DNA from: Sciscionella sediminilitoris | GTDB taxonomy: Bacteria; Actinomycetota; Actinomycetes; Mycobacteriales; Pseudonocardiaceae | Direction of reading: 5' to 3' | Assembly: GCF_000737195.2 (NCBI RefSeq) | Contig: NZ_JALM01000009.1 | Coordinates: 248,001 to 312,000 of the forward strand | Length of the DNA: 64,000 nt | In this document: one piece after another, positions 1-16,424 of the stretch | How positions within the stretch are numbered: the stretch's first letter is position 1 | Layout of the letters: each line of letters opens with the position of its first letter | The notes under the pieces: generated by a model | What the model saw: only the letters and a program-made list of their open reading frames with translations | Databases searched by the model: none | Told to the model about the DNA's origin: nothing | Position numbers and translations under genes: made by a program

Positions 1-1
1 G

Positions 2-8574
<8,573 letters not shown>

Positions 8575-8578
<4 letters not shown>

Positions 8579-8787
8579 GCACAAATCCGTTCGACCGCAC
8601 CGATATCGACTACCTCGTGCTGCGCAATGACGAGGGCCAGTACTCGCTGTGGCCGGAATTCGCCGAGGTACCGCAGGGCTGGGAGCAGGTCTTCCGCGGA
8701 GACCGCGCCACCTGCCTCGAACACGTCGAGACCAACTGGACCGATATGCGCCCGCGCTCGCTCGTGGCCGCGATGGAAGGGCGGTGA
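8575..8787 (+). CDS. MbtH family NRPS accessory protein
   Basis: The 70-residue protein has the MbtH signature: N-x-E-x-Q-Y-S-L-W-P near residues 18-28, then P-x-G-W and a C-terminal WTDMRP. MbtH proteins bind the N-terminal subdomain of adenylation domains and are needed for their solubility or activity. The ATG overlaps the NRPS stop (ATGA), so the two are almost certainly translationally coupled and this protein probably serves the A domains just upstream. Length and motif are typical for the family. Confidence 0.97.
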
Positions 8788-8793
8788 CCGCAG

Positions 8794-9531
8794 GTGGCGA
8801 ACCAGAATGCGGTGATCACCGGCGGTTCGCGGGGAATCGGGCGCGCCGTCGCCGAACGCCTCGCCGCGGACGGTTTCGACGTCGCCTACTGCTACCGCAC
8901 CGAATCCGATGCGGCACATGAGACCGCAGAACGCCTCGCCCAGTACGGGGTCGGCGTCTACCACGCACCCTGCGATGTGGCGGACCCGGAATCGGTCGCC
9001 GCCTTCCTGAAGTCCGCCGAGGCCGAGGTCGGCCCGTTCGACACGCTGGTGAACTCCGCGGGTGTGGTGCGGGACAACCCGATGGTGCGGATGGGGCTCG
9101 AGGAATGGAATGAGGTGATCGACACGAACCTGACCGGATATTTTCATTTCTGCCACCGAATGGTATTCGGATTCATGAAGCAGAAAACTGGTTCGATCGT
9201 GAATCTGTCCTCGATCGCGGGAACATACGGAAACGCGACCCAGACGAACTATTCCGCGGCGAAGGCCGGGATCAACGGGATGAGCAAGGCGCTGGCCAAG
9301 GAGGTCGCCCCGTACGGCATCCGGGTCAACGTGGTCTCCCCGGGATTCATCGAGACCGATATGACCTCCTCGCTCTCCGAAGCGGTGCGCGAACAGTCGC
9401 TCGCCTCGGTTCCGCTGCGCCGGTTCGGCACCCCGGAGGAGGTCGCCGACCTGGTCGCCTTCCTGACCAGCGAACGGGCCGCCTATATCACCGGCCAGGT
9501 GTTCGGCATCGACGGCGGAATGACACTGTGA
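8794..9531 (+). CDS. FabG-type 3-oxoacyl-ACP ketoreductase (short-chain dehydrogenase)
   Basis: A 245-residue classical SDR. The NADPH motif GGSRGIG is at residues 10-16, NSAG near 89, the catalytic Ser in VNLSSIAG and the YSAAK Tyr/Lys pair follow, and it ends in GQVFGIDGG. It should reduce the beta-keto group after each condensation by the type II PKS encoded downstream. No other dedicated ketoreductase lies in the cluster. The GTG start is 6 bases after the mbtH stop, so it belongs to the NRPS operon. Codons between about 9135 and 9260 (through the active site) are richer in A/T than the rest of the gene. Confidence 0.93.
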   Translation: MANQNAVITGGSRGIGRAVAERLAADGFDVAYCYRTESDAAHETAERLAQYGVGVYHAPCDVADPESVAAFLKSAEAEVGPFDTLVNSAGVVRDNPMVRMGLEEWNEVIDTNLTGYFHFCHRMVFGFMKQKTGSIVNLSSIAGTYGNATQTNYSAAKAGINGMSKALAKEVAPYGIRVNVVSPGFIETDMTSSLSEAVREQSLASVPLRRFGTPEEVADLVAFLTSERAAYITGQVFGIDGGMTL

Positions 9532-9571
9532 GCGAGCTTGGCAGCGTTCCAAGGACACGGCGAGCGTGGGG

Positions 9572-9607
9572 CACGGCCGCACCGAGCGTCAGCGAGGTGC
9601 GGCCGTG
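9572..9607 (+). promoter_or_regulatory. Perfect 12-bp hairpin covering a start codon
   Basis: CACGGCCGCACC (9572-9583) is the exact reverse complement of GGTGCGGCCGTG (9596-9607), with a 12-base loop. The 3' arm contains the GTG at 9605 that is the better start of the next gene. There is no T-run, so an RNA stem that limits translation or stabilises the 3' end of the upstream transcript is more likely than a canonical terminator. Confidence 0.6.
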
Positions 9608-10180
9608 AACCCGGGCGCGGGGACGCTGATCGAGGAAGCGCTGCCGCGGTACGACGCGGTGGAACGGCACAGCAAGCGGGTGCCCGCGAGCCCGGAGGCC
9701 GCCTTCGCCGCGCTCGAACGACTGCGCATCGCGGATCTCCCGGTCACCGCCGCGCTGCTGCGGCTGCGCGGCGGTCCGGCGAACTGGTTCGTCGGACTCG
9801 GCGAGGCGGGCCGGATGCGGGCGCTCGACGCGATCGCCCCGCGCCGGATCGCCGAACACCCCGGACGGGAACTGCTGCTCGGCGATATCGCGCGGTATGC
9901 GGCACTGCACCCGGAACGGCCCAGCGAACCACCGTCCGATGTGGCCGGATTCGCCGCTTTCGACACGCCCGGCTGGAGCAAGGTGGCGATGAATTTCGCG
10001 TTCACCGCCCAGGCTGGTGCCACCCTGGTACGCACCGAGACGAGGGTGCGCAGTACCGATCCGCGCACCCGACGTATCTTCTCGGTGTACTGGCGGATCG
10101 TCGGCAAGGGCAGCGCGCTGATCCGCAGAGAGATACTCGCGGCGCTGGCCAGGGCACTCGCGAACGGAGGACAGGAGTGA
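9605..10180 (+). CDS. Conserved hypothetical protein, possibly SRPBCC-like
   Basis: About 190 residues from the GTG at 9605; an upstream GTG at 9566 would add 13 unlikely residues encoded by the hairpin. I recognise the overall pattern (RYDAVERH near the start, then FDTPGWSKVAMNF and TETRVRSTD, a C-terminal YWRIVGKGSALIRREIL) from uncharacterised actinobacterial proteins that I associate loosely with the SRPBCC/START fold, but no catalytic residue can be assigned. There is no signal peptide or membrane segment. It lies between the ketoreductase and a membrane protein and overlaps the next start (TGATG), so the two are co-translated. Its role in the biosynthetic cluster is unknown. Confidence 0.7.
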   Translation: MNPGAGTLIEEALPRYDAVERHSKRVPASPEAAFAALERLRIADLPVTAALLRLRGGPANWFVGLGEAGRMRALDAIAPRRIAEHPGRELLLGDIARYAALHPERPSEPPSDVAGFAAFDTPGWSKVAMNFAFTAQAGATLVRTETRVRSTDPRTRRIFSVYWRIVGKGSALIRREILAALARALANGGQE

Positions 10181-10659
10181 TGATGACCGAGCAGGTGCGC
10201 ACCGGCTATTCACGTGGCTGGCCGGCGATCGCCGCGTTCGTGGTGGCCCTGCTCTTCGCCCTGGTGAGCCTCTACTGGACGGCCGGAGGGGAACTGGGCC
10301 TGGACACCGTCGGCGGTGTGATCGAACAAGCCGTGCGCACCGGGGACGCCGGGATGACCGCGGTGATGGTGCTGGTGACGGTGATCAAACTGGTCGGTGC
10401 CGTCTTCGCGCTTGCCCTCGTGCAACCCTGGGGACGGGTGTTCCCCAGGAAACTGCTGCTCGTGCTCGGCTGGCTGGGTACGGCCGTTCTCGTGCTCTAC
10501 GGCGGATTCCTGACCATCTCCGAGGCGGTGGTCGCGATCGGCGGGGCCCCGGGAACCGAAACGCTGGCTTTCCGCTGGCACCTTTACCTCTGGGACCCCT
10601 GGTTCCTGGTGTGGGGGGTTGCCCTGGGCCTGGCCATGCTCCGCATGCACCGCCGCTAG
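10180..10659 (+). CDS. DUF3995-like small integral membrane protein
   Basis: 159 residues with four predicted membrane helices (about 15-36, 62-85, 92-115 and 128-152). SLYWTAGGELGLDTVGG near the N-terminus and LWDPWFLVWG near the C-terminus match the DUF3995 pattern as I know it. The start is the first of two tandem ATG codons, overlapping the upstream stop. The function of the family is unknown. Being last in the NRPS operon it could be a minor export or self-protection factor, but nothing in the sequence proves that. Confidence 0.75.
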   Translation: MMTEQVRTGYSRGWPAIAAFVVALLFALVSLYWTAGGELGLDTVGGVIEQAVRTGDAGMTAVMVLVTVIKLVGAVFALALVQPWGRVFPRKLLLVLGWLGTAVLVLYGGFLTISEAVVAIGGAPGTETLAFRWHLYLWDPWFLVWGVALGLAMLRMHRR

Positions 10660-10923
10660 CGATTGTCTTGACTGGACTTGTGCTGCGGAGTGGGTAGCGG
10701 AACCTCAGGCGTCCCCTCGCTCCGGGATCACCTTCTCATGTATGCCCATACACCACGGCGGTGCTGTCCTCGCGAGGAAACGCCAGAGAACCCGCCGCGG
10801 TGCCGGGTGCGTGGGTGGTGAAAGCGGCTATGCCGCTGAAAACCGCGATTCGCGCAGTTAGCTCGGACACAGCGGAAAGCCCCGGAACCGTTTGGCTCCG
10901 GGGCTTTCTCGCGGTGGCTGGGT
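10660..10923. other. Intergenic region between convergent genes
   Basis: 264 bp without a supported gene. It contains a small stem, AGCGGC-TAT-GCCGCT (10823-10837), suited to ending the plus-strand NRPS operon, and a strong symmetrical terminator at 10876-10907. No tRNA or recognisable small RNA was seen. Confidence 0.6.
10876..10907. terminator. Bidirectional rho-independent-type terminator
   Basis: AAAGCCCCGGA (10876-10886) and TCCGGGGCTTT (10897-10907) form a perfect 11-bp stem with a 10-base loop. The A/T tails on both sides allow it to act on the convergent ACP and DUF3995 transcripts. Confidence 0.8.
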
Positions 10924-11172
10924 TCAGCTGGCGGCCTGGTCGACGACCTCGTTCACGGCGCTGAGGTTGACCATCTTCGGCAGCTCCGCCTGGTCGATGG
11001 TGATGCCGAATTCCTTCTCCAGCGAGGCGAGGATCTCGATGGCGCGCAGCGAATCGGCGTCGTGGTCCTCGATGAACAGGCTCGTCTCGGTGACCTCGTC
11101 CTCCTCGATCTCCAGGATCTCGCACACGATCTCCCGGATTTTGGCGTATCGCTCGCCTACGGAGGTAGTCAT
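10924..11172 (-). CDS. Acyl carrier protein of the type II PKS
   Basis: 82 residues, typical ACP length. The phosphopantetheine attachment site is the Ser in HDADSLRAIEIL (about residue 40), followed by helix III residues ending in AVNEVVDQAAS. The ATG at 11172 has a good ribosome binding site (AAGGGAG) and is preferred to the 202-codon extension upstream. It is transcribed away from the ketosynthase operon across a 157-bp promoter region and should carry the growing polyene chain. It is the only free-standing ACP seen in the cluster. Confidence 0.93.
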   Translation of the reverse strand: MTTSVGERYAKIREIVCEILEIEEDEVTETSLFIEDHDADSLRAIEILASLEKEFGITIDQAELPKMVNLSAVNEVVDQAAS

Positions 11173-11329
11173 ATTCGCGCTCCCTTGATTCGTTGGCTTT
11201 GTCGTATTTGAGTCCATTGTTTTTGGCACCGGCCCGATTGCCAAGGTCGCTCGCAGGTTCATGCAACGCAATTCCACGGGCCCGGAAATCCGTGCGATTC
11301 TCGGGGGACCGAGACGAAAGGTGTTTGGC
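11173..11329. promoter_or_regulatory. Divergent promoter region of ACP and ketosynthase operons
   Basis: This relatively AT-rich region contains the inverted repeat TTGGCA-N10-TGCCAA (11223-11228 and 11239-11244), a plausible operator for a cluster regulator. A further TTGGCA lies at 11325-11330 beside the ketosynthase start. Confidence 0.5.
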
Positions 11330-12574
11330 ATGTCCTCGAACTCCGCAACGCGACCGCAGCACCGGGTCGTGCTCACCGGGCTCGGCGCGCTCTCCAGCAT
11401 CGGGATCGGTGTGGAACAGTTCACCGAGGGGCTGCGTACGGGCCGTAGTGGGGCGAAACCGATCTCGGTGTTCGACGCGAGCGGGTTCGCCCACTCCACC
11501 GGATGTGAGGTCACCGGCTTCGATCCGGACACCTACATCCACAACCTGGACACCGAGAACCTCGGCCGCGCCACCGCGCTCGCGGTCAGCGCCGCCCGGA
11601 TGGCCGTGCAAGACGCGGGCCTCGAGCCGGAAGCGCTCGACGCGCGGCACGGGATGATCTCCATCGGCACCACCGATGGTGCCTCGGCCGAACTGGACCG
11701 GCTCATCGAGAGCGAACTCACCGACGGCCCGGAGGCGATGGATCCCGAACTGGCCGCGCGCATCTCGCCCGCCCGGCTTTCCCTTGCCATTGCTCAGGAA
11801 CTGGGACTCTCCGATGTTGAGCCGGTGACCCTGGCCACGGCCTGCTCGGCGGGCAACTACACCATCGGTTACGGATTCGACGCGGTGCGCTCCGGCGAGG
11901 TGGACTACGCGCTGTGCGGTGGTGCGGACGCCATGTGCCGCAAGACCTTCGCGGGGTTCTATCGGCTCGGTACGATCGCCCCCGAGTGCTGTCAGCCGTT
12001 CGACGCCGAGCGCAAGGGCATCCTCACCGGGGAGGGCGCCGGGGTGCTCGTGCTGGAAAGCCTGGAGTCCGCACTCGCCAGGGGAGCGCGCATCTACGCG
12101 GAGATCCTCGGCTACGGGCTCAACTGCGATGCCTACCACCAGGTGGCCCCGGACGAGGAAAGCGTCGGCCGCTGCATGCGGCTCGCGCTGGAGAACGCGG
12201 GCGTCAAACCCGATGAGGTCGACCTGATCTCCGCGCACGGCACCGGAACCAAGGCCAATGACATCACCGAGAGCAGGGCGATCCGCGCGGTGTACGGGGA
12301 GCAGCCACCGCGCACCGTTTCGCTGAAGTCGATGCTCGGCCACACCATGGGTGCGGCGAGCGCGCTGGCCGCGATCGCCTGCTCACTGGCCATCACCGAA
12401 GGCTTCATCCCGCCGACGATCAACCATGTGCGCACCGATCCGGAATGCGAGATCGACTGTGTGCCCAACGAATCCGTGCCCGCGCGGTTGCGGATCGTGC
12501 AGAACAACGGGCTCGCCTTCGGCGGGAACAACGCCGTTGTCGTACTCGGCAGCTACACGGGGGAGGGACGATGA
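11330..12574 (+). CDS. Beta-ketoacyl-ACP synthase, type II PKS ketosynthase 1
   Basis: 414 residues, FabF fold. All three catalytic residues are present: Cys172 in ATACSAG, His303 in SAHGTGT and His338 in MLGHTMG, with the usual K in SLKSM before it. It performs decarboxylative Claisen condensation of malonyl-ACP onto the acyl chain. I chose the ATG at 11330, since the 23 extra residues from 11261 do not look like a ketosynthase N-terminus. First gene of a tightly packed plus-strand operon running to 18952, it overlaps the next start by 4 bases (ATGA). It most resembles ketosynthases of highly reducing type II (polyene) systems rather than aromatic minimal PKSs. Confidence 0.95.
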   Translation: MSSNSATRPQHRVVLTGLGALSSIGIGVEQFTEGLRTGRSGAKPISVFDASGFAHSTGCEVTGFDPDTYIHNLDTENLGRATALAVSAARMAVQDAGLEPEALDARHGMISIGTTDGASAELDRLIESELTDGPEAMDPELAARISPARLSLAIAQELGLSDVEPVTLATACSAGNYTIGYGFDAVRSGEVDYALCGGADAMCRKTFAGFYRLGTIAPECCQPFDAERKGILTGEGAGVLVLESLESALARGARIYAEILGYGLNCDAYHQVAPDEESVGRCMRLALENAGVKPDEVDLISAHGTGTKANDITESRAIRAVYGEQPPRTVSLKSMLGHTMGAASALAAIACSLAITEGFIPPTINHVRTDPECEIDCVPNESVPARLRIVQNNGLAFGGNNAVVVLGSYTGEGR

Positions 12575-13695
12575 CCGCGGCCATCACCGGGCTCGGCGCG
12601 ATCGCCAGCATCGGCGGGAACGTCGGAGAGCTGTTCGACAACCTGTGCGCGGGGCGCAGCGGGCTGGCGCCGATGCGCGGATTCGACCACGCCAAGTACA
12701 ACGCCCGTCAACTGTTCGAAGTGGACAATCGGCCCGCGGAGGGCGTGGACGAGCCGAAGCGCGCCACCGCCCTGCTCAACACCGCGATCCGCGAAGCGCT
12801 CGCCGATGCGGGTCTCGAGCCGAAGCTGGACGGGATCCCGGTGCTGATCGGCACCGGACTGCGCGAGCTGCGCTCGGTGGAACTGTGGTGGCGTGATGGT
12901 GCTCCGTTCGAGGCCGGTGACCTGCATTTCGGCTCCGAACTGCGGCGCGAGTTCGGGGCAGCCGATACGCACACCTTCGCCGGGGCCTGCTCCGCCTCGC
13001 TGTACGCGCTCGCGCTCGGCGCCGATCTGATCGCGGCCGGGGAACACGACACCGTGGTCGTGGCCGGGGTGGATGTGGTCACCGAGAGCATGTTCGGCCT
13101 CTCCGACCGGTTCCAGCCGGTGCCACCGGACCGGGTACGCCCGCTCGATGTGCACCGCAAGGGCACGATCCTCGGCGAGGGCGCGGGCGCGATCGTGTTG
13201 CGCGCACCGGAGAATCCGGGACGGGCCCGGCTGCGTTCGGTCGGGATCAACTGCGATGCCTACCATGCCACCGCTCCCGATCCGGCCGGGGTGAGCGCGA
13301 GCATCCGGTCCGCGCACGAACGCGCCGGGATCAAACCCTCCGATGTGGATCTCGTGCTGTTGCACGGCACCGGAACCCCGCTCAACGACGAGGTGGAGGC
13401 GGGCGCGGTGCGCGAGGTGTTCGGCGATGCGCTGGAGACCCCGCTGTTGACCGGGATCAAGTCGATGACCGGGCACACCTCGGGTTCGGCGGGCGCGCTC
13501 AGCCTGGTGACCGCGGTGCGCTCGCTGGAGACCGGGCTCGTCCCGCCGATCACCGGTGTCGCCGAGCGGATCGAGGAGACCGAGGGAATGCGGGTCGTGC
13601 TCGGCACCGCGCAGCAGGAGAACCCGACCGTCGCGCAGGTGCACGGATTCGGGTTCGGGGGCGTGAACGCCGTGGCGATGCTGGAGGTGTCATGA
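12571..13695 (+). CDS. Ketosynthase 2 of the type II PKS (catalytic triad intact)
   Basis: 374 residues, FabF-like. In the position of a chain-length factor, it nevertheless keeps Cys140 (AGACSAS), His265 (LHGTGTP) and His302 (MTGHTSG), so it may be a second active ketosynthase rather than an inactive partner. It is shorter than ketosynthase 1, mainly through a shorter N-terminal half. It could dimerise with ketosynthase 1 or with one of the two degenerate homologues downstream. ATGA overlap with the preceding gene. Confidence 0.9.
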   Translation: MTAAITGLGAIASIGGNVGELFDNLCAGRSGLAPMRGFDHAKYNARQLFEVDNRPAEGVDEPKRATALLNTAIREALADAGLEPKLDGIPVLIGTGLRELRSVELWWRDGAPFEAGDLHFGSELRREFGAADTHTFAGACSASLYALALGADLIAAGEHDTVVVAGVDVVTESMFGLSDRFQPVPPDRVRPLDVHRKGTILGEGAGAIVLRAPENPGRARLRSVGINCDAYHATAPDPAGVSASIRSAHERAGIKPSDVDLVLLHGTGTPLNDEVEAGAVREVFGDALETPLLTGIKSMTGHTSGSAGALSLVTAVRSLETGLVPPITGVAERIEETEGMRVVLGTAQQENPTVAQVHGFGFGGVNAVAMLEVS

Positions 13696-13697
13696 AC
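13681..13697 (+). repeat. 17-bp direct repeat at a gene junction (copy 1)
   Basis: CTGGAGGTGTCATGAAC occurs here, spanning the stop of ketosynthase 2, and again at 13755-13771, spanning the start of the next ketosynthase-like gene. The 74-bp offset suggests a small tandem duplication or insertion at the junction. Confidence 0.9.
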
Positions 13698-13769
13698 GAC
13701 GATCGCGAAGCTCTGTTCATGAAAGCCGACCGGGTGCGGGTGTCCCGCAAGTCACTGGAGGTGTCATGA
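13692..13769 (+). CDS. 25-codon micro-ORF between two ketosynthase genes
   Basis: This ATG overlaps the stop of ketosynthase 2 and its TGA overlaps the ATG of the next gene, so it is perfectly placed for translational coupling. It encodes 25 residues, rather basic in the second half (KADRVRVSRKS), and ends in LEVS like ketosynthase 2 itself because of the flanking 17-bp direct repeat. It may be a mere by-product of that duplication that keeps ribosomes moving, or a real small peptide. No family is recognised. Confidence 0.4.
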   Translation: MNDDREALFMKADRVRVSRKSLEVS

Positions 13770-13771
13770 AC
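13755..13771 (+). repeat. 17-bp direct repeat at a gene junction (copy 2)
   Basis: Second copy of the junction repeat; it supplies the ribosome binding site (GGAGGTG) and ATG of the next gene. Confidence 0.9.
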
Positions 13772-14653
13772 CTGCTCACCGCGGCCCAGCCGGTCCTGCC
13801 CGGGATCGCCGACTGCGCCGGACTGCTGCGCGAGCCACGGAACGCCGAACCGGTCGATCCGGCCGCGGTACTCGGCAAGAAGGGCCTGCGCTACAAGGAC
13901 CGGGCCACCCAACTGGGACTGGTCGCCGCGAAACTCGTGCTCACCGAGGCGAACCTGCTCGACGGCGAGGGGCGCTGCACCGATCCGGGAATGGGTGTGG
14001 TGGTCAGCTCCAACTTCGGCAATGTGGACACCGTGTGCCGGGTGGCGAACACGATCGCCGAGGAGACCACCCGCGGGGTGAGCCCGATGGACACGGCGAA
14101 CGCCTCCTCGAACGTGATCGCCTCGGAGATCGCCATCCGGTTCCGGCTGCGCGGGCCGAATCTGATGCTGTGCAACGGATCCACCTCCGGGGCCGACGCG
14201 ATGCGCTGGGCCGATTCGCTGGTGCGTGCCGGGCGGGCGGCGCGGATGCTGGTGATCGGGGTGGAGCCGGACAACCCGGTGGTGCGCGAGCTCTCCGGGA
14301 ACACCCGGGTCCTCGACGGCGGTGCCGGGGTGCTCCTCGAATCCCCGGACGCGGCCCGAAACCGTGGGGTGACCGGCAAAGCGGTGCTGCGCCGCTGTGT
14401 GCGCGCGGCCGATCCGGCCGGTTGTGCCCGTGAACTCGGTGCGGAACCGGCGCTGCGCCTCGGCAGCGGGGAGAGCGCGCCGTTCGATCTGGACGCCCGG
14501 CTTGGCGCTTCTTCGGGCGCACTCGGAGTCCTGCAGTGCGCGGCCTCGATCGGCTGGTTCTCCGATGGCGGACGGGGCAGCGTGCACGCGATCTCCGGAT
14601 CGGTTGCCGCGGACGCCACCGCGGGGCTGCTGATCGGCGGCGCCGATGAGTGA
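13766..14653 (+). CDS. Truncated ketosynthase-like protein (chain-length-factor-like)
   Basis: 295 residues, about 100 fewer than a full ketosynthase. It has the N-terminal ketosynthase pattern (LGKKGLRYKDRATQLG near 38-53, ANASSNVIASEIAIRF near 113-128) and a C-terminal LGASSGALGV, which corresponds to the region after the second catalytic His. The active-site segment reads LMLCNGSTSGAD, without the usual nucleophile context, and no HGTGT motif exists. It is therefore unlikely to condense on its own and probably acts as a non-catalytic partner (CLF-like) of one of the active ketosynthases. Overlaps the hydrolase gene by 8 bases. Confidence 0.8.
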   Translation: MNLLTAAQPVLPGIADCAGLLREPRNAEPVDPAAVLGKKGLRYKDRATQLGLVAAKLVLTEANLLDGEGRCTDPGMGVVVSSNFGNVDTVCRVANTIAEETTRGVSPMDTANASSNVIASEIAIRFRLRGPNLMLCNGSTSGADAMRWADSLVRAGRAARMLVIGVEPDNPVVRELSGNTRVLDGGAGVLLESPDAARNRGVTGKAVLRRCVRAADPAGCARELGAEPALRLGSGESAPFDLDARLGASSGALGVLQCAASIGWFSDGGRGSVHAISGSVAADATAGLLIGGADE

Positions 14654-15425
14654 ACCGATCGAGCTGCATTGCCTGCGCGCCACGGAGAACCCGCACACCA
14701 GGGTGCTGTTGTTGCACGGGTTGGCGAACAGCGCGGCGATCTGGCGGTCCGTCACGGACGGCTGGCCCGACGGCGTCGAGGTGTGGGCCGCCGATCTGCC
14801 CTGGCGGGGCACCGGATCCCGGTCCTGGAGCTGGCAGTCCGACTGTGCACAGTGGATCGAACAGGCCGCGGCACGGGTTCCCGGCGGCACCGATGTGCTC
14901 GTCGCGCACTCCATGTCGGCCAACGCGGTGCTGGAACTGCTCAGCGCGACCGAAGCCGGATACCGGGCGGTGGTGCTGGTGGCGCCGTTCTACCGGGCGG
15001 ATCCGGAGGAGTTCGACTGGCCCGCGGTGCAGCGGTCGATCGCCAATTTCGAGCACACCATCACCGAGGGCATCCGCACCCACGCCGCCGGGCGCATCCC
15101 GGAGGAGCGGATCGCCGAACTCGGCAGGCTGGTGTGCGAGAAGACCGGACCGTATGCCTGGTCCCGGTTCTTCACCATGTATCTGAACACGCCGTGGCTG
15201 CGCACCTCCGCCATCCGGATCCCGGTGCGGGTGCTCAGCGGTGGGCGGGACGAGACCGCGCCCGCCGCCGAGGGGCAGCGGCTCGCCGAGGCCCTGCCCT
15301 CGGGTTCGGTGCGGGTGCTCGCGGAAAGCGGGCATTTCCCGATGATCGAGTTCCCCGGGGAGTTCCGCGCCGCGGTGTGCGAATTCCTGAACCAGTACCA
15401 GACAGTCGCCTGTGGAGTGAGCTGA
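14646..15425 (+). CDS. Alpha/beta-hydrolase, probable type II thioesterase or acyl hydrolase
   Basis: 259 residues with the alpha/beta-hydrolase layout: LLLHGLANS near 23-31 (oxyanion region), nucleophile Ser in VAHSMSAN, an acid in SGGRDE and the His in ESGHFPM. No signal peptide is seen, so it is cytoplasmic. Inside the PKS operon, the likely task is hydrolysis of a thioester, either editing stalled chains or releasing product. The nucleophile elbow reads HSMSA instead of the usual GxSxG. The next start follows directly after the stop. Confidence 0.85.
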   Translation: MSEPIELHCLRATENPHTRVLLLHGLANSAAIWRSVTDGWPDGVEVWAADLPWRGTGSRSWSWQSDCAQWIEQAAARVPGGTDVLVAHSMSANAVLELLSATEAGYRAVVLVAPFYRADPEEFDWPAVQRSIANFEHTITEGIRTHAAGRIPEERIAELGRLVCEKTGPYAWSRFFTMYLNTPWLRTSAIRIPVRVLSGGRDETAPAAEGQRLAEALPSGSVRVLAESGHFPMIEFPGEFRAAVCEFLNQYQTVACGVS

Positions 15426-16424
15426 ATGACCACTATGGACACACCGGTTTCTGAGGACAAGGTGCGCGCCCTGCTCGAACAGCAGAGCTCGGCCGTGCTC
15501 CGGCCCGCGTACGAGGGCTGCAACATCAGCACCTCGCTCGGCTTCAAACAGATCAACTACCTCGTCGAGGCCGCGGTACTGGAACACTTCCGCGCGGCCG
15601 GGCTGCCCGCGGGCGGGTTGTACGACCGGTTCGGGCTCGGCCTCGACGTGGTGGAGATCGCCACCCGGCTGCCCGCGCATCTGCACATCGACGATGTGCC
15701 GACGCTGACCGTGACCCCGGATACCCGCAAGGGCGGCTTGCGGTTCAAGGTGGTGGCCACCGTGCAGCGCGACGGAGCCGAGGTGACCACCTCGACGTCC
15801 ACGGTTTCCGTCGTGCTGCGCCGGGATTCGGGGGCCACCGCACCCGTTCCGGACGGGCTGCACCCGTTCGTCACCGACCGCATCGGCGGCGCCGAACCAC
15901 GCCCGCTGACCGCGGAACCGGCCCCGCGCGGTGAGCTCTCCGCGGGCCGCGGCACGAGCGCCGACCCGGTGCTCGCCGAACTCACCAAGGACCAGAACGC
16001 CTTCGGCTGGCGCTGGCGCATCCCGTACTTCTACTGCCATTTCAGCGAGCGCGTGCAGATGTCCGGGTTCCTGCGGCAGATGGAGGAGGTCGTGGATCTC
16101 TTCCTCGCCGACCGGGGACTGGACATCAAGCGAGTGCTCGATGAGCGCCACTGGATCCCGGTGGTCACCAAGTCCGACGTGCGGCTGCTGGACGAGGTGA
16201 TCATGGAGGAGGAGCTGTACACGATCTACACCGTCGAGGATGTGTTCAAGGGACTGCTCTACACCTCCCGGATGGACTGCTACGTGGTGCGCGAGGGGGC
16301 GCTCGTCCCGGTCGCGACCGGGCACATCACCCACGGCTACATGACCAAACGGGACACCGGTGTCTGGGAGATGGTCACCTTCGACGAAAAGACGGTGGCC
16401 GCGTTCGAGGGAGCGAACCGATGA
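15426..16424 (+). CDS. Double-hotdog protein, thioesterase/dehydratase-like
   Basis: 332 residues that read as two hotdog halves. The N-terminal half (about 20-140) has a long helix, QINYLVEAAVLEHF, followed by beta strands. The C-terminal half (about 195-325) has RVQMSGFLRQMEEVVDLFL and strands ending in GHITHGY. Such tandem hotdog proteins include acyl-ACP thioesterases and some dehydratases. I cannot place a catalytic residue with confidence. Placement between the hydrolase and a CLF-like gene argues for a role in chain dehydration, isomerisation or release. The ATG directly follows the upstream stop. Confidence 0.65.
   Translation: MTTMDTPVSEDKVRALLEQQSSAVLRPAYEGCNISTSLGFKQINYLVEAAVLEHFRAAGLPAGGLYDRFGLGLDVVEIATRLPAHLHIDDVPTLTVTPDTRKGGLRFKVVATVQRDGAEVTTSTSTVSVVLRRDSGATAPVPDGLHPFVTDRIGGAEPRPLTAEPAPRGELSAGRGTSADPVLAELTKDQNAFGWRWRIPYFYCHFSERVQMSGFLRQMEEVVDLFLADRGLDIKRVLDERHWIPVVTKSDVRLLDEVIMEEELYTIYTVEDVFKGLLYTSRMDCYVVREGALVPVATGHITHGYMTKRDTGVWEMVTFDEKTVAAFEGANR

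Noticed and set aside
10660-10923. Possible tRNA or small RNA in the gap before the ACP gene
   Set aside because: Short stems exist, but no cloverleaf, anticodon arm or T-loop sequence; they are better explained as terminators.
14004-16334. 776-codon minus-strand open frame across the type II PKS operon
   Set aside because: It is the antisense shadow of several clearly recognised genes; low-complexity residues and no motif.
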